Shown: in pieces, positions 11,828 through 24,127 of the stretch
Numbering within the stretch: the stretch's first letter is position 1
Layout: each line of letters begins with the position of its first letter
Assembly: GCA_003254885.1 (NCBI GenBank)
Contig: QANT01002889.1
Coordinates: 1 to 64,000 of the forward strand
Source: Purshia tridentata
Lineage: Eukaryota > Streptophyta > Magnoliopsida > Rosales > Rosaceae
Length of the DNA: 64,000 nt
Direction of reading: 5' to 3'
The notes under the pieces: generated by a model
Told to the model about the DNA's origin: nothing
Seen by the model: the letters and a program-made list of their open reading frames with translations, nothing else
The model's database searches: none
Position numbers and translations under genes: made by a program

Positions 11828-13501
11828 TCAGGCTCTGGGCTTGAGTTTGCCCTCGTTGGCCAGCTTGAAAACGCGGGCTTGAGCTGTTGCTGCCTTGTTT
11901 GATCCCAGTGCTCTCACAAAACTGTCCCTGACTTGCTTGGTTGTGAAGTGGAACCTGTTGTCCACCATGGCATTCAGCAAGGAAGCAGTTCCTTCTCTGT
12001 AGAGCTCCCCTAGGCCATCTGTACGGGTGTTGGAAAGTGCTTGCTGCAAGCTCAAAGAAGTACTGGACCCAAACCCAGGCAGACTAGTCACACCAAATGC
12101 ATGGCTTAGTGTTGTTCCCCACCAGCCCACCAGACCCCATATCACTGTGGGGTGGTTCCTCCAGTAGCTTCAAAACAAGGTAATTTTGTGACTTAGAGAT
12201 GAATGTTACAAGGTAATGTTATATCGATCATTCGTTATGATATGTGATGCTGCTATAAACTGTCAATCTGTATATGTATGTATTTTATGATGGTTCTATT
12301 GAATGCTTGTTCTTATTTGAGTTCATGTGATACTTACTTGCATGTGAAGGGTGGGGAATTGGGATCAAAAGGAGGTGTAGGAATGGTTGGTGGGGTTCCA
12401 ATGACTGGGATTGGGGGGCCTCCAATGACTGGGCTTGGGGGGCTTCTAATGACTGGAACTGGAGGGCTTACAATGACTGGTGTTGGGGGGCTACCACCTC
12501 CTGAAGTTGGTGGAGAGTGGTAGTAGCCACCACCGCCACTTGGGGTTGATGGGGTTGCGGGAGTTGATGGGTCAGGGATGTGTGGTGGAGTACCACAGTT
12601 GGAAGGCGTTGATGGTGTTGGTGTGGGGTTGTAGCCACCGCTTCCATGGGAGGGGGTGCTGTGAGAGCCACCGTGTGATGGTGTATGGGAAGGACTCCTG
12701 TGTGAACCTGAACCTGCATTTTATCATAACGAACAGATTTTGGGAGGTGAGGTTGTGAGAACACATGTTACAATTTTACTGACTTGATATATCAGCCTAA
12801 TGCTATGAAATAATCTCTGCTCCATGCTAGCTAGATGCTTATATTATGTAGATGGACTCAAACATATATATTTGGATAATATGAAGAAAAGGAAGAATCC
12901 ATTAGCATATTCTTCTTAGAGACTGTTGACAAATTAAAGGAAATAATTTAAACTGGTACACTTACAAGAATATATAGCAATGTTTGAAGGGCAATATCAT
13001 ATATAACATGTAGTACTTACAAAAAATAGTACGTGCATGCACCGAAATGTGTGTTAAGCATACAGCAAATAAGCAATGTATGTGTGTTAAGACCACAAGG
13101 AAGAAAAAAGAAAGTAAACAGAAGGAATGGCAATGTTTGAAGCAATATCATATATATATATATATATATATAACATGTAGTACAAACAACACTACATTCA
13201 TGCACCAAAATGTGTGTTAAGCATACATAAAAGAAGCAATGTGAGTGCGTTAAGACCAAAAGGAAGAAAAAACAAAAGTAAACAGAAATCATGTTTTTGT
13301 GTGTGTGAGAGAGAGAGAGAGAGACAGACAGAGAGAGACAGAGAAACCTCTGGGGGGGCTTCCTGCATGTGGGTCTGGAGAGTAATAGTTCTTCTGGTCT
13401 TCAACAGTCGTGGAGATGACAACCAAGTTGTGGGATAGCATCCCAGCAACCAAAGCCCATATGAGCAAAGAAGAAGATACTTTGCTTCCCACTCGGTCCA
13501 T
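11828..13501 (-). CDS. PDF1: Protodermal factor 1 (PDF1), proline-rich epidermal wall protein
   Basis: PDF1 proteins are secreted, proline-rich proteins made only in the L1/protoderm layer. Three exons are inferred: 13501-13348, 12713-12338 and 12167-11828, with phases that agree (289 aa). Exon 1 encodes a signal peptide (SSLLIWALVAGMLSHNLVV). Exon 2 encodes a His/Ser/Pro-rich stretch, then repeats of PPxPVIG type (SPPVPVIRSPPSPVIGGPP). Exon 3 encodes the conserved C-terminal domain beginning CNYWRNHPTVIWGLVGWWG and ending FKLANEGKLKPRA, which is diagnostic of the family. Intron 1 (12714-13347) contains a 153-bp duplication and microsatellites. The exon 1 donor (GTTTCT) is weak and is the least certain border. 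Upstream lie a TATA box and a perfect L1 box, matching the known epidermal expression of PDF1. Confidence 0.93.
12978..13290. repeat. 153-bp direct duplication inside PDF1 intron 1
   Basis: The sequence from CAATGTTTGAAG at 12978 recurs from 13131. Shared blocks include CATATATAACATGTAGTAC, AAATGTGTGTTAAGCATAC and GTTAAGACCA. The second copy has an expanded AT run (about 13149-13173). The duplication is diverged and non-coding. Confidence 0.8.
13307..13346. repeat. GA microsatellite
   Basis: A run of GA, interrupted by GACA units, immediately beside the PDF1 exon 1 donor; on the transcribed strand it is a CT-rich tract at the start of intron 1. Confidence 0.85.
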
Positions 13502-13574
13502 TTTGTTCTGCTTAGAATACACTAAGGAAGAAACAGACCTGAAGGAATGAGTGTTGAAAGGAAAAAGAGGTGAG

Positions 13575-13586
13575 TATATATATATA
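13575..13586 (-). promoter_or_regulatory. TATA box of PDF1
   Basis: TATATATATATA lies 74-85 bases upstream of the PDF1 start codon on the minus strand, correctly placed for a short leader. Confidence 0.6.
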
Positions 13587-13661
13587 GCCTTTAGGGTAGA
13601 TATAGAGCGAAGTAAATATTAGCAGGTGAAGGAGTATTGTAGTTAGTTGATGTGTTGCAGG

Positions 13662-13669
13662 TGCATTTA
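13662..13669 (-). promoter_or_regulatory. L1 box (ATML1/PDF2 binding site) of PDF1
   Basis: On the PDF1 coding strand the sequence is TAAATGCA, an exact match to the L1 box first defined in the Arabidopsis PDF1 promoter and bound by the HD-ZIP IV factors ATML1 and PDF2. It lies about 76 bases upstream of the TATA box and 161 bases before the ATG, comparable to the Arabidopsis arrangement. Confidence 0.8.
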
Positions 13670-13758
13670 TTCATCATATTAACTTCTTGTGTGTTCTTAC
13701 AATAATGCTCAAGTTCTGAAGTAGCTTAGAGACAGACATAGACCATAAACTCAAAAGA

Positions 13759-13765
<7 letters not shown>

Positions 13766-13802
<37 letters not shown>

Positions 13803-13816
13803 GCACACACACACAC
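13766..13816. repeat. CT microsatellite followed by CA repeat
   Basis: About 17 CT units run directly into a short (CA)n tract, upstream of the PDF1 L1 box. Confidence 0.95.
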
Positions 13817-14156
13817 ATGTTTTAATCTTGTATCATTTAAATTTGAAATACTCAAGAAGTTAATTAGTTCATGTGGCATGGACTAATCATGGGTTAACAT
13901 ATGTTGTTAGGGAGCTAAGTACTGTTTTCCTCTTTCTTGATCATGCAAGGCCTTGCTTGGAAATAAATATAATAGAAACTAATTAGAAATTAAGATTGTA
14001 ATATTAAAATGACACAAATGTCCCCTCCCTATCGTTCTGGAAACCACAGGAACTTGCCGTTTGCAAGCTTCAGCCTTCAAGATGAATGAGAACAGTAATA
14101 GAAATTTTTAATAATACTGAACAGAGCAAGTGTCTTGCTCTATGAGCAATACTTGG

Positions 14157-14290
14157 CTACAACCCTTATTGAAGGAGCTCCTTTAACCCCTCTCACAAAA
14201 GTATATTCTTTTTAATCTTTTGCCTACAACCCTTATTGGAGGAGCTCCTTCAAGCCCCCTCACAAAAGTATATTCTTTTTAATCTCTTCG
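14157..14290. repeat. Tandem duplication, two 67-bp units
   Basis: CTACAACCCTTATTG at 14157 recurs at 14224, followed in both copies by GGAGCTCCTT and TCACAAAAGTATATTCTT. A few substitutions separate the copies. Non-coding. Confidence 0.9.
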
Positions 14291-17056
14291 TTCAAATTAA
14301 TTTTTTATTTATTTGTAATGAAGAGGCTGAATAGAACATGCTGGTTGGAGACAAATATTGTTCTGGCTGTATTAATTGAGATGATAACCAGAACAGAGCT
14401 AAACCCTGTTTGAGTTCCTGTCAACCAAGTCAAAACGCTTAACCCCCTCTCCTTTCATTTTTCCATTGTCCTTGTCTTTGCATTAAATTTAAGCTAGGAT
14501 TAGCTGGTACATGGAATTTTTTCTGCTCCTTATCTTATAAATGCACATATTTTAGGTGCTGAGCCCAGAGCTAATGGAGCCCTACCCTTAAATTTGTGTA
14601 ATTTGTGATGGGTCATATTCATAGATTTCTTAGGCTTAAATAATTGTGTCATTTTTTCGTATGCATGAAGGAGATCTTTGTTGTTATCTGCATACTTAAT
14701 GAGGGTGACAGAGAGGTAGGTGAGGTTGCACAAAAGTTTTAGGAGGGGAGTAAAGAAGACAACAGATATGGGTATTGTTTTAGAGGGTTTTCAATTTCAT
14801 TGAATCCACTTTCAGACCTGTCTTTGACTATTAATTTTTAAGCATATCTATGAGAGAGCAGCCGAGGAAAGCGATCGAGATCTACTTCAAAACAGGTTTA
14901 TGGCTGTAAGAGACAGCTTGGCCATTCTATATAGTACACTCTGAGTTGTCACAATTAGGGAGGAGGCCATGCACAGTGAACCCCCAAGTTCAATTTAACA
15001 GTGATGGATGGTACAGTCTATATATAATATGTAGCTTAGTAGCTAGCTAGCCACTGATGTGAGCTTTTATGTGAATTGAAAACACATTTGGGTGGCAGTT
15101 GAAAGCATTAATCCCATCAAAATATTGAGCAACATTTTGGTGCCTGCAATGATCATACAAAAATATATATGAAGTGAAAATGTCTGGACAGATTAATGTT
15201 CTAGCTGTTTCAAACAGCTCTGTTAGAATTTAGCCTCCTTATTATGGTGTTTAAAAAGGCCTAGCCTTTGTAACCATCAAGGCCCAAATCTATTTTACTT
15301 GTTATGATTGATCCATTCCGTGGCCCGAAATCCATAGGAGAAGATATATTCTGATATGATGGAGGTTTACACATTAAGATTGGGTTTACACATTAGGATT
15401 TTTTGTCCAAAAAAAAGAAAAGAAAAGAAAATTGCACCAGAAGTTTGGGCTCAACTCAAGTTAGCATGGTCCAACTTCGAATGCAAAATGAGCAACAATA
15501 TTAATAACAAAAATTTTTCTTTTTGGGAATGAAAAAATGTGTAATTACTTGCAAAAAATATGTATCAAGTAAACTCGGGTATATTTAGTTACAAGAGAAG
15601 GCCAAAGGGGAAGGGGGATTGAAACTCTGGTATTTTTGAAAGACTAATAAAACTTAGGGGCTCATAGTGGAGAACACTAATTTATTCCAAGTTTAAAGAC
15701 TATTCCTGGAATTCTCGTGTAGATCCATTATCTTTCCTTGAGGAGCTCAAAGACAGAGTGAGAGAGAGTTTCAGTCTCTGTAGTATGACTGGTACCTACT
15801 ACTTCTGTGGAATTTCCAAACAAAAAGAGCCAGACTGCAAAACCAAAACTTATAATTAATGCTCACAGGTCCCCAATTCGTTTATAGAGATGTGAATTTT
15901 TCTGCTACTTCTGTGTGCAAAAGTCCAAAAGTCTGAACCACTTAAATAAATAATTAATAGCTTACCATTAACTACTACTGACCCTCAAAAAAGATGTATT
16001 TGCTTTTGCATCTCCATAAAGACATGCATATATATGCATATATACAACAGTACAATACTTGAGTATGACAGTGTATATAAATATATAAAGAAAGAATCTA
16101 TAAGATTTGGAAGGCCTCGATACTTTAGGCCCAAAGCCTTTAAAGCATGCATGCATGGGTGCGTAACTTTGATAAATATGTTTTGCTGGAAAAAGAATGT
16201 ACTCTCCCATGTACTAGATCAGTGCTGAACTGTTGATACATATCTGTATAGCACAATGCATGGCTACATGCTTGTATGCAAAGTTGCAAACATTAGATAA
16301 TTCATAACATACATAATGAAGAAGATTAATTTTAATTACAATTGACATTAGCATGGGGTATATTATATTATATACCCAAATACAAATTACAATTGACTAA
16401 TTTTAATTATCTCAGCAGAAATAGTGATAAACTAATTTAATTATCTTCATTAGCATGGTGTATGTAGCCAGCACTATATGAATGATGAATATTACACATA
16501 GATCCACAAATTTTGGTCCCTAACATGGCTTTGGTTGATTTATGAGGCATCCCCATTGCATCGTGACTTAGACCTTCAATGAAATATAAGGGGTTCTTAG
16601 CATTGGTTGACCACAATCTATATTGATTGCAGCATATATTAATCAATCTTTGCAAGCAGTGCTGGTAGTATACGGCATGGTTCCCAGGTCTTATCTTGTT
16701 GCTGAAGTCATATTCAATCACGCGAGAGGGAAAAGATTCCATGATTTTCATCATGTGTTTATCTTCTTTGTGAAAGCATATATATCAGCAGACTTACCAG
16801 ATTTTTTGGGATACTTTTGTGATTAAAAATTCAAGAAGATTGACTGGTCGGCAGCAAGAGATTTTTTAATTATTCTATATGCATTTTCACATACATTGCC
16901 CTACTAAAAATATGGAACTTCACGTTGAGTCAACGTATATATGGGGTGAACTAAGCCGTGATCTGTTACTAATAGAATTGTTGAGGCGGTCAAGACTTCA
17001 TGATTGGATGACTTTCAGAAAATCAACAGGGGGTTTGACTTTCTGAAGGTTTTCCT
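14291..17056. other. Divergent intergenic region between PDF1 and CYP718
   Basis: No supported gene. ORFs at 14530-14733, 15968-16228 and 16437-16826 show no family signature, and several overlap each other on opposite strands. The region probably holds the distal promoters of both divergent genes. Confidence 0.55.
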
Positions 17057-17064
17057 TGTATAAA
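17057..17064 (+). promoter_or_regulatory. Probable TATA box of CYP718
   Basis: TGTATAAAG lies about 100 bases upstream of the CYP718 ATG, in a good position for a leader of roughly 65-70 bases. Confidence 0.5.
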
Positions 17065-17159
17065 GCAACAACAATTGCTCACCTGATACCACATTATTAG
17101 AACTATCAATCCCAAAGTACTTTTGAGTCAATCTGCGTGACAACAATATCGAATCATCA

Positions 17160-18793
17160 ATGGCTAATGACATTAGCTATATTTTTCTTTGCTTGTTCTC
17201 TATCTCAGCTGCAATGGTCTTTATCATCAATTTCTTGAAGCACAAGCAAACCTATGACACAAACAAGAGAAAACTACCACCAGGGGAAACGGGACTTCCT
17301 TGGATAGGCCAAACAATGGAGTTCTACAAAGCTCAACGTAAAAACAGTTTGTTCGAGGACTTTGTTCAACCCCGGATTGCAAAGTATGGCAAAATCTTCA
17401 CAACACATCTGATGGGGTCCCCAACTGTGATTGTAAATGGAGCCAATGCTAATAGGTTCCTGTTGTCCAATGAGTTCAAGTTGGTGGTGAGCTCGTGGCC
17501 TTCATCTTCAGTTCAGCTCATGGGGAAGGACTGCATCATGGAAAAGCAAGGGGAGAGGCACCGGTCCCTTCGGGGAATTATAGGCACAAGTCTTGGTCAG
17601 GCAGGGCTTGAGACTTTGGTGCCTAAAATATGCAGCTCTGTGCAGTTGCATTTGGACACCAAATGGCAAGGCCAGGACAAGATTAGCCTGTATCGTTCGA
17701 CGAAAATCTTGACGTTTACCATAGTGTTTGAATGCTTGTTGGGGATCAATGTGCAGGCAGATATGTTGGGGACCTTTGAGAGAGTTTTGGAAGGTGTTTT
17801 TGCAGCCCCCATTAAGGTTCCCGGGTCTAGGTTCTGGAGAGCAAGGAAAGCAAGGATGGAGATAGGAAAAATGCTGGTTGAAGTAGTAAGAGAGAAGAGG
17901 ATGGAAATGGAAGGCAAACTGGAAGAACAGGATTGGGAGGGAGGGATGCTACTGTCACGATTGGTGGCTGGGATGATTCGAGGAGAAATTAGCGAAGAGG
18001 AAGTTGTCGACAATGTGGTTTTGCTAGTTTTTGCAGCTCATGATACTACTTCTTTTGCCATTGCTATGACATTCAAAATGTTGGCTCAGCATCCTTATTG
18101 CTACAGTGTCCTACTTGAAGGTATATAATCTTTGATTCTTTCATGCAGTCCAAGTTCAACGATTTTGATCATCAACAACACAAATTAATATCAGTGAGTT
18201 GCATTTCATTTCCTATCAGAACATGCTGAGATAATGAGAAGCAAAAGACCAGGTGAAAATCTGACATTGGATGACACAAAGAAGATGATGTATACCTGGC
18301 AGGTTGCTCGTGAAAGCATGCGGCTTTTCCCTCCCATCTTTGGCTCTTTCAGGAAAGCCATTGCTGACATTGAATATGAAGGATTCACCATTCCCAGAGG
18401 ATGGAAGGTACATGTGTTCTGCTTTACACACTACAATTTTATGCAGGTGTTTACTTGTACTGTCTGGATTAATTTCTAGTGGTTAATTTTATGCAGGTGC
18501 TGTGGACAACATATGGAACACATTACAATTCAGAATATTTTCATGATCCTCTGAGTTTCAATCCAAGTCGGTTTGAGGAGCCTGTACCACCTTATGTGTT
18601 TCTTCCATTTGGGGGAGGGCCAAGAGTGTGTGCAGGGTACCAACTGGCCAAGTTGAATATCCTCATCTTCATTCATTTCGTCGTTACCCGTTATGATTGG
18701 TCTTTGCTCCATCCTGATGAGCCTATAACCATGGATCCCCTCCCACTCCCTTCCCATGGAATGCCCATCAAAATTACCCCAAAGAATTTTTGA
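17160..18793 (+). CDS. CYP718: Cytochrome P450, CYP718 (CYP85 clan)
   Basis: An ER-anchored monooxygenase of the CYP85 clan, near CYP716; CYP718 has no firmly established substrate that I know of. Three exons: 17160-18120, 18220-18407 and 18497-18793, giving 481 aa. Residues ~5-27 are the membrane anchor, followed by the proline hinge LPPGETGLPWIGQT. The I-helix oxygen-binding motif is AAHDTTS (~291-297). The K-helix ExxR is E352-S-M-R355, and the PERF-region is FNPSRF. The heme-binding loop is FGGGPRVCAG with Cys428 as iron ligand. All key residues are present. Assignment to CYP718 rather than CYP716 rests partly on position: in Arabidopsis CYP718 (At2g42850) is next to PDF1 (At2g42840), and here the P450 is the divergent neighbour of PDF1. 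A second acceptor-like TTTTATGCAGGTG occurs at about 18437-18449, inside intron 2, and could allow alternative splicing. Confidence 0.9.
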
Positions 18794-19292
18794 AGGACAC
18801 ACCCAAGAATTCTTGCAACTCATTACTGTATAAATGGCAAGCCAACTCACAACATCAAGATTTGAAGCACCCAAGGCTCTATCATATTCAGGTCTTAATT
18901 GATCTAGTATCTCAATGTCTCACCCCACTAGATGTGAAGATTGTATTGCAATTCATATTCCACACAAGGAATGATTGAAGGCTGATGAACTTTGAATGTG
19001 TATAATCTAATATTGTTACATGCGAGAAAACATTCATAAGTATATACAGTGCATGGTACCTAAACTTGATTTGACTTTGAACCCAAGGTTCCTGAGAGCT
19101 ATTATATAGACTTTACAAATATGCAACATTCATAATGGTCATTTAGATCTAGAGGCACGCAGTTAGAAGAAGGTGTGATGGGAATAGGATCAATCCCACT
19201 AACAGATTTACATTGAAGGCTTGAAGCTATCACAGATTTCTAATCAAGTATCACCTGCCAATCTTGTCAAATATATTTGCCAAAGATTTCCT
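18794..19292. other. Convergent 3' ends of CYP718 and the receptor kinase
   Basis: The two genes face each other across about 500 bases, which must contain both 3' UTRs. No other gene is visible. Confidence 0.6.
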
Positions 19293-22200
19293 TTAAAATA
19301 ATAACTCATGGGAAATTTGTTGCATGGTAGGTCGAGATTGTGGATCAGTTCGAAAGCATGCAAATGCAAGGTTTGCAACAACGACCACCTTTTCAGCAAC
19401 TTGATTTCTAGGAGGCGAGAGGCGCTGGTCCAAGACGTCCTTCAGTTGTATACATCGGGCTGCTGATGTTAATGACAATGACGAAAAATAGGACATGAGA
19501 TCTCCAGGATGCTTTCCCATGATCACTTCTAATGCTACAACCCCAAAGCTATAAACATCACATTTCTCATTTGCTTCCATTGTGTATGCCAACTCTGCAA
19601 AACAAAGATCAATTCATGAGTTAAATGACTGAAACTTCACTTGTATGCTAATGGAGACTTTAGTTGTAGTGTAATGTTGTTTACACCCTTCAAATTTGTG
19701 TGTAAATAAATCAATTTTAAGATGAAGTTAAGATTCATGAACTAGTTCCCTATCACATGGAAAACTAGCAGCTAGGCCTTTTCCTGTGAATAAACATATG
19801 CTGCTAAATGTTTAAAATTTAATGTAACCATTTAAGTCAAGCCACGATTCTCTCTTTTGCCAAAACAATCAAATCATGCATAAAAAAAAAAAGGGAAAAC
19901 AAGATGGTAATCGAAATGACTATAGCTTATCCCTTCTGATCATTTAGTTCATCTATCATATCTCTAAAATAGTTGGATGGCTTCCTGACTTCCCCGTCAT
20001 TAGATGAATAGTATATATGCTATTTGGAAAGAAAACAAGAAGGAAATAACTACCTGGAGCACTGTATCCAAATGTGCCTGCAAATGAAGTCCAATTGGAA
20101 GCGTCAGGCTTCAAAAGCTTAGCTGTACCAAAATCAGAGACATAAGCCCCATACTCTAAATCGAGCAAGATGTTCTTACTCGATATGTCTCGATGAACTA
20201 TTGGAGGTGAACAATCATGGTGCAAATAAGATAATGCATTAGCCACGTCTTTTACAGCATTCACCCTCTCAATCCATCCAAACTTTATTGCATTGTTGTC
20301 ATTGGTCAGTATGTTTTCCAAGCTTCCCCCTTCTATGAAGTTGTAAACCAAGAGAGAGTGTCTTGGATGTGAACAAAAACCATAAAGCTTCAATATGTTG
20401 CGGTGACGAATTTCTGAAAGAGTACGAATCTCACTCTCAAAAGCCTTCAGATTTGCTACTCCGCCATCCTGTTGCATGTGAAGTTTCTTTACTGCAACAA
20501 TCCGACCTGTTTGCAGTTCAGCTTTATAAACACTTGCAGTCCCTCCCACTCCTACACAATGTTTGGAGTTGAATTCCTCTGTAGCTTCAATGATGTCTTC
20601 ATATGCCAGTTTCCCATCACAGCTCCAAACTAAAAACTGGTCTTCATTTTGTTCTTTTCGGGGAATGCAAAACACACAAAGAATCCCAACTACTACAAAT
20701 ACAAGAAGCAGAATACCTAAAACAAGAACTGTGATGAAAATAACAGTTTTTTTACCCTTTTTCTGGCCTCTTGTTGTAGATGTGCAAGCATTCAAACCCA
20801 TGGCATTACCACACAAGCCTTTGTTATTCTCAAAAGCTACAACTGGAGCTTCATAGAATGCTTTGTTGTTGGGAAGAGGACCCTCCAAATGATTGTAGGA
20901 TATGTCAACCGTTGTCAAGCTCAACATGTTATCAAAAGTATAAGGGATCGAACCAGAGAGCTCATTGTGGGAGAGATTCAATGCTTCCAACTTTACCAAT
21001 TGTCCAAGCTGTGGTGGTATCTCCCGCATCAGTGAATTATGACTAAGATCAAGAACTTGAAGAGACTGTAAGCTGCTCATCTGAAGGGGAATGTTCTCAC
21101 TAAATCTATTTTTGCTCAAATTCAAGTTCAGTAACTCTCTGCACCCATCTAATTGTTCCGGAATAGGTCCAGTCAAATTGTTTGCTGCTAAGTTAAGATG
21201 TTGCAGATTGCTTAACATTCCAATCTCTGATGGGACACTGCCTGAAAGTTCATTATCAGCCAGGTTTAGGTTGAACAAGGATGGCAACCTTCCCAGTTCC
21301 CTTGGGATTGTCCCGATTAGATGATTTGAAGAGATGTCAAGTACATGTAGCTGAATTGATCCCTCAAACTGAGGAATCCTCCCAGAAATTCTGTTGTTGC
21401 TGAGTTTCAAGCTTTGTAATTTTTCGCACTGCCCCCACTTTCCAGAAAGTTCTCCATAGAATCTGTTATAACTCAGATCAACATAAGTTAATTCAGGATA
21501 AATGCCAAACTCTTCACTTATGTCTCCTGTGAGCTGGTTCCTTTCAAGCCTCAATCTAGTTAAGCTGGTGCAGTTTCTCAAGCTTCTAGGGATGGGACCT
21601 GTAAACTGATTGTTATGTGCTGTAAACATGTCAAGTACTCCACCGCTGCATATATCTTGGAGAAGATTACCGGACAAGCTATTGTTACTCAACCACAACT
21701 CCCTTAAATACGTAAGATTATTCATTTCTAAAGGAAGGGAGCCATTTAGTCTGTTATCTACCAATCCTAGATGGGTGAGAAATTTAAGTTTGCCTACTTC
21801 TTTTGGGATGGCTCCAGATAATTGATTACCCATAAGGTACAACACCTTCAGCCTAGTCAGGTTTCCTATACTGGAAGGAATGGAGCCATAGAAATCATTG
21901 CGTGAAAGTGCTAGAAAAGTTAAGCTGGACAGGTTTCCTATTGATGCTGGAATTGACCCTGTGAGATTGTTTTGTGACAGATTAATATCACTAAGTGAAT
22001 TTAGCGTACATATTTCCTGAGGGATGTTTCCAGAGAGTTCATTGAACTGAAGGGAAAGAATGGTTAAGTTGCCTAACATTCCAACTTCATGGGGAATGGA
22101 CCCATTGATGTTATTGTGAGCCAGAGAAAGGATTTGAAGACTAGTCAGAAGACCTATTTCTGATGGAATTGTTCCAAAGAGTTGATTGGCAGACAAATCA

Positions 22201-22604
22201 AGGTGAATAACACTAGACAGGTTAGCTAAGCCAGAGGGAATGGTTCCAAAAAAAGAGTTATAGCTCAGGTTAAGGCTTAGGAGACTGGGGAAAGATGAGA
22301 AACTCAAAGTGTGAAGTGTACCTCTTAAACCAGAACCAGTGAGGTTTATATGGGTGATGCTTCCAAAATTGTTGCAAGCAATCCCATCCCAGTGGCAAGT
22401 GCTGTTTCCAACCCATGAAGACAAGACGGACAGGCTTGTGTTGCCAAGGGTAGCCTTCCAATTCAGGAGAGCCCCTGCTTCTAGTCCAATTTGTGTTGCT
22501 GCCGAAGATGAAGTTGCCAAGGACAAAGAAACAAACATGAGAACTAGAGATGAAAACTGTAAAACAGTACTATTAGAAAGTGGTTTCCCTTCTTGGGATG
22601 CCAT
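19293..22604 (-). CDS. LRR receptor-like kinase, MIK2-like (subfamily XII-type group)
   Basis: A plasma-membrane receptor kinase. Two exons: 22604-20054 and 19594-19293, spliced within the codon for the Glu of the kinase APE motif (APELAY), a position conserved in this group; 950 aa. Residues 1-36 contain the signal peptide; ~40-78 are the LRRNT cap (LLNWKATLGN...HWDGIACN); ~85-600 hold about twenty LxxLxLxxNxLxGxIP repeats. TVIFITVLVLGILLLVFVVV (~617-645) is the transmembrane helix. The kinase has a glycine-rich loop GVGGTASVYKA (~681), catalytic Lys in VAVKKLH (~702), HRD in IVHRDISSKN (~801) and DFG (~823). It is an RD kinase with all catalytic residues, so probably active. Closest recalled relatives are MIK2 and its homologues, which sense SCOOP peptides and cell-wall damage; ligand here is unknown. 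The C-terminal tail after subdomain XI is short. Confidence 0.93.
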
Positions 22605-24127
22605 GACTTTAAGTCCTGAGGATGTCTTCGTTACTGCAAACCAGGAGACAGCCCAAGAACCCCATATGCTAGAAGTAGCTGGTAGTGCCCTGAGAAAGTT
22701 TCGTCTTGAATTTGTTTCATTTCACCAGTCTATGACTCTTTGAATACACAGTGCACCATTAGAATATTATATACATAGGTCCCCATATAGATAGTGATAT
22801 GATTTCAATGAAATCCTAGTCATATACTCCATGATTTAATATTATTCTGGTGCATAAGTGTGGACATAAACATCGAAAGTTTCTTTACAAAACCTAAGGT
22901 AGACCCCAAAAGTTTCTGGTGACATAAAACATGTGTGTTTTGCATGTCTTATATACAGAGAGTACCAGAAGTCCAAATTAAATAGACCCTGCAGCCAATA
23001 GATGAGCGCAGCCTAAAAATCTAGCCATTAGACTTGGACAATCACTACGTTCAAAAACTTAGCTGCCTAAAAAAATTATTTGACTGGCTGTTGACCTTGA
23101 CTTTATGTCAAATTAGATGGCCTAATTGCAGGACCCATTGTCTTCTTAATCTTAAAACTGGCATTCCTTGCACCTTCTCAAAGTTACTTTTAGAGTGTGA
23201 AAATTGGATGTCCTCCCTTTCCTTCTTCAAGGAATTTTTTGCAAAGTTCATGAAAGTCATCTTATATTATGAAAAAATCAAAGATATTATGGACATTCAA
23301 ATATTTGCAAATTCAACATGCATGCATAGCCCTTTCATCGGACCAAGAAAAAGGAAGAAACTTCTTCCACCAAAACTCTGTAGTATTGATTTTGACATCT
23401 ATCTAACATTCACATTTTAAAGTCGATGTCACATTGAGACACGTTACTCTAGGGATTAAATTGTTGACCTCAAATGAGCTATCCCATAATTTCATGTCAC
23501 AGGAACACCTTTGTCTTCTCTTTTCTTATGTAACTCAGGCCAGTTTTTTGAAAGTCATTATATATCTATCAATATGAGCAAGTTATTACGTGTACAACTC
23601 AGCCATATGCTAGGAAGGGAAAATGCAAACTCATTTCCACCTGATCCCAGATTTGCAAATGGCATAGCATTTATTTTATAGTTTGCAGTCACTCCTTTGA
23701 GTCATTTCCATACAACATTACAACTCTACAAGGTAAAACCCAATGATATGTCTCACTTCATTAGCATAAAGTTACGTCATAGCAAACGTAATTAGGGTTT
23801 TTGCCTTTTTTTTTTTTTTTTGCCGGTAGGGCTTTTGCCTTTAAATATTTAAAGTGCCAGCCTTCAGTTGTTAAGCCATATCACTTTAGGGTTTAGTCCA
23901 ATTTCCATATCACTTTAGAAATTTAAAAATGTACTGCAGGCATATATCTACTACTACTACCACAAACTTCTGTCTGTATACACAAGATGATAGACATCTT
24001 GGTTAATGGTTAAATTGAGCTGCCTGAATATTTTAACCTGTTTTTAAATAAATAACTATTTGGAACGAAATAATCCTTTACTTTATTAGAAATTTAGGAT
24101 TAAGTACCTAGTTTCAATACTTTTTTA

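Noticed and set aside
13017-13449. Overlapping ORFs on both strands with serine/leucine runs
   Set aside because: They fall in PDF1 intron 1 or run past exon 1, and their odd composition comes from the GA microsatellite and the intronic duplication.
16437-16826. Opposite-strand overlapping ORFs of about 105 and 67 codons
   Set aside because: Neither has recognisable motifs or plausible composition for a conserved protein, and no splice partners were found.
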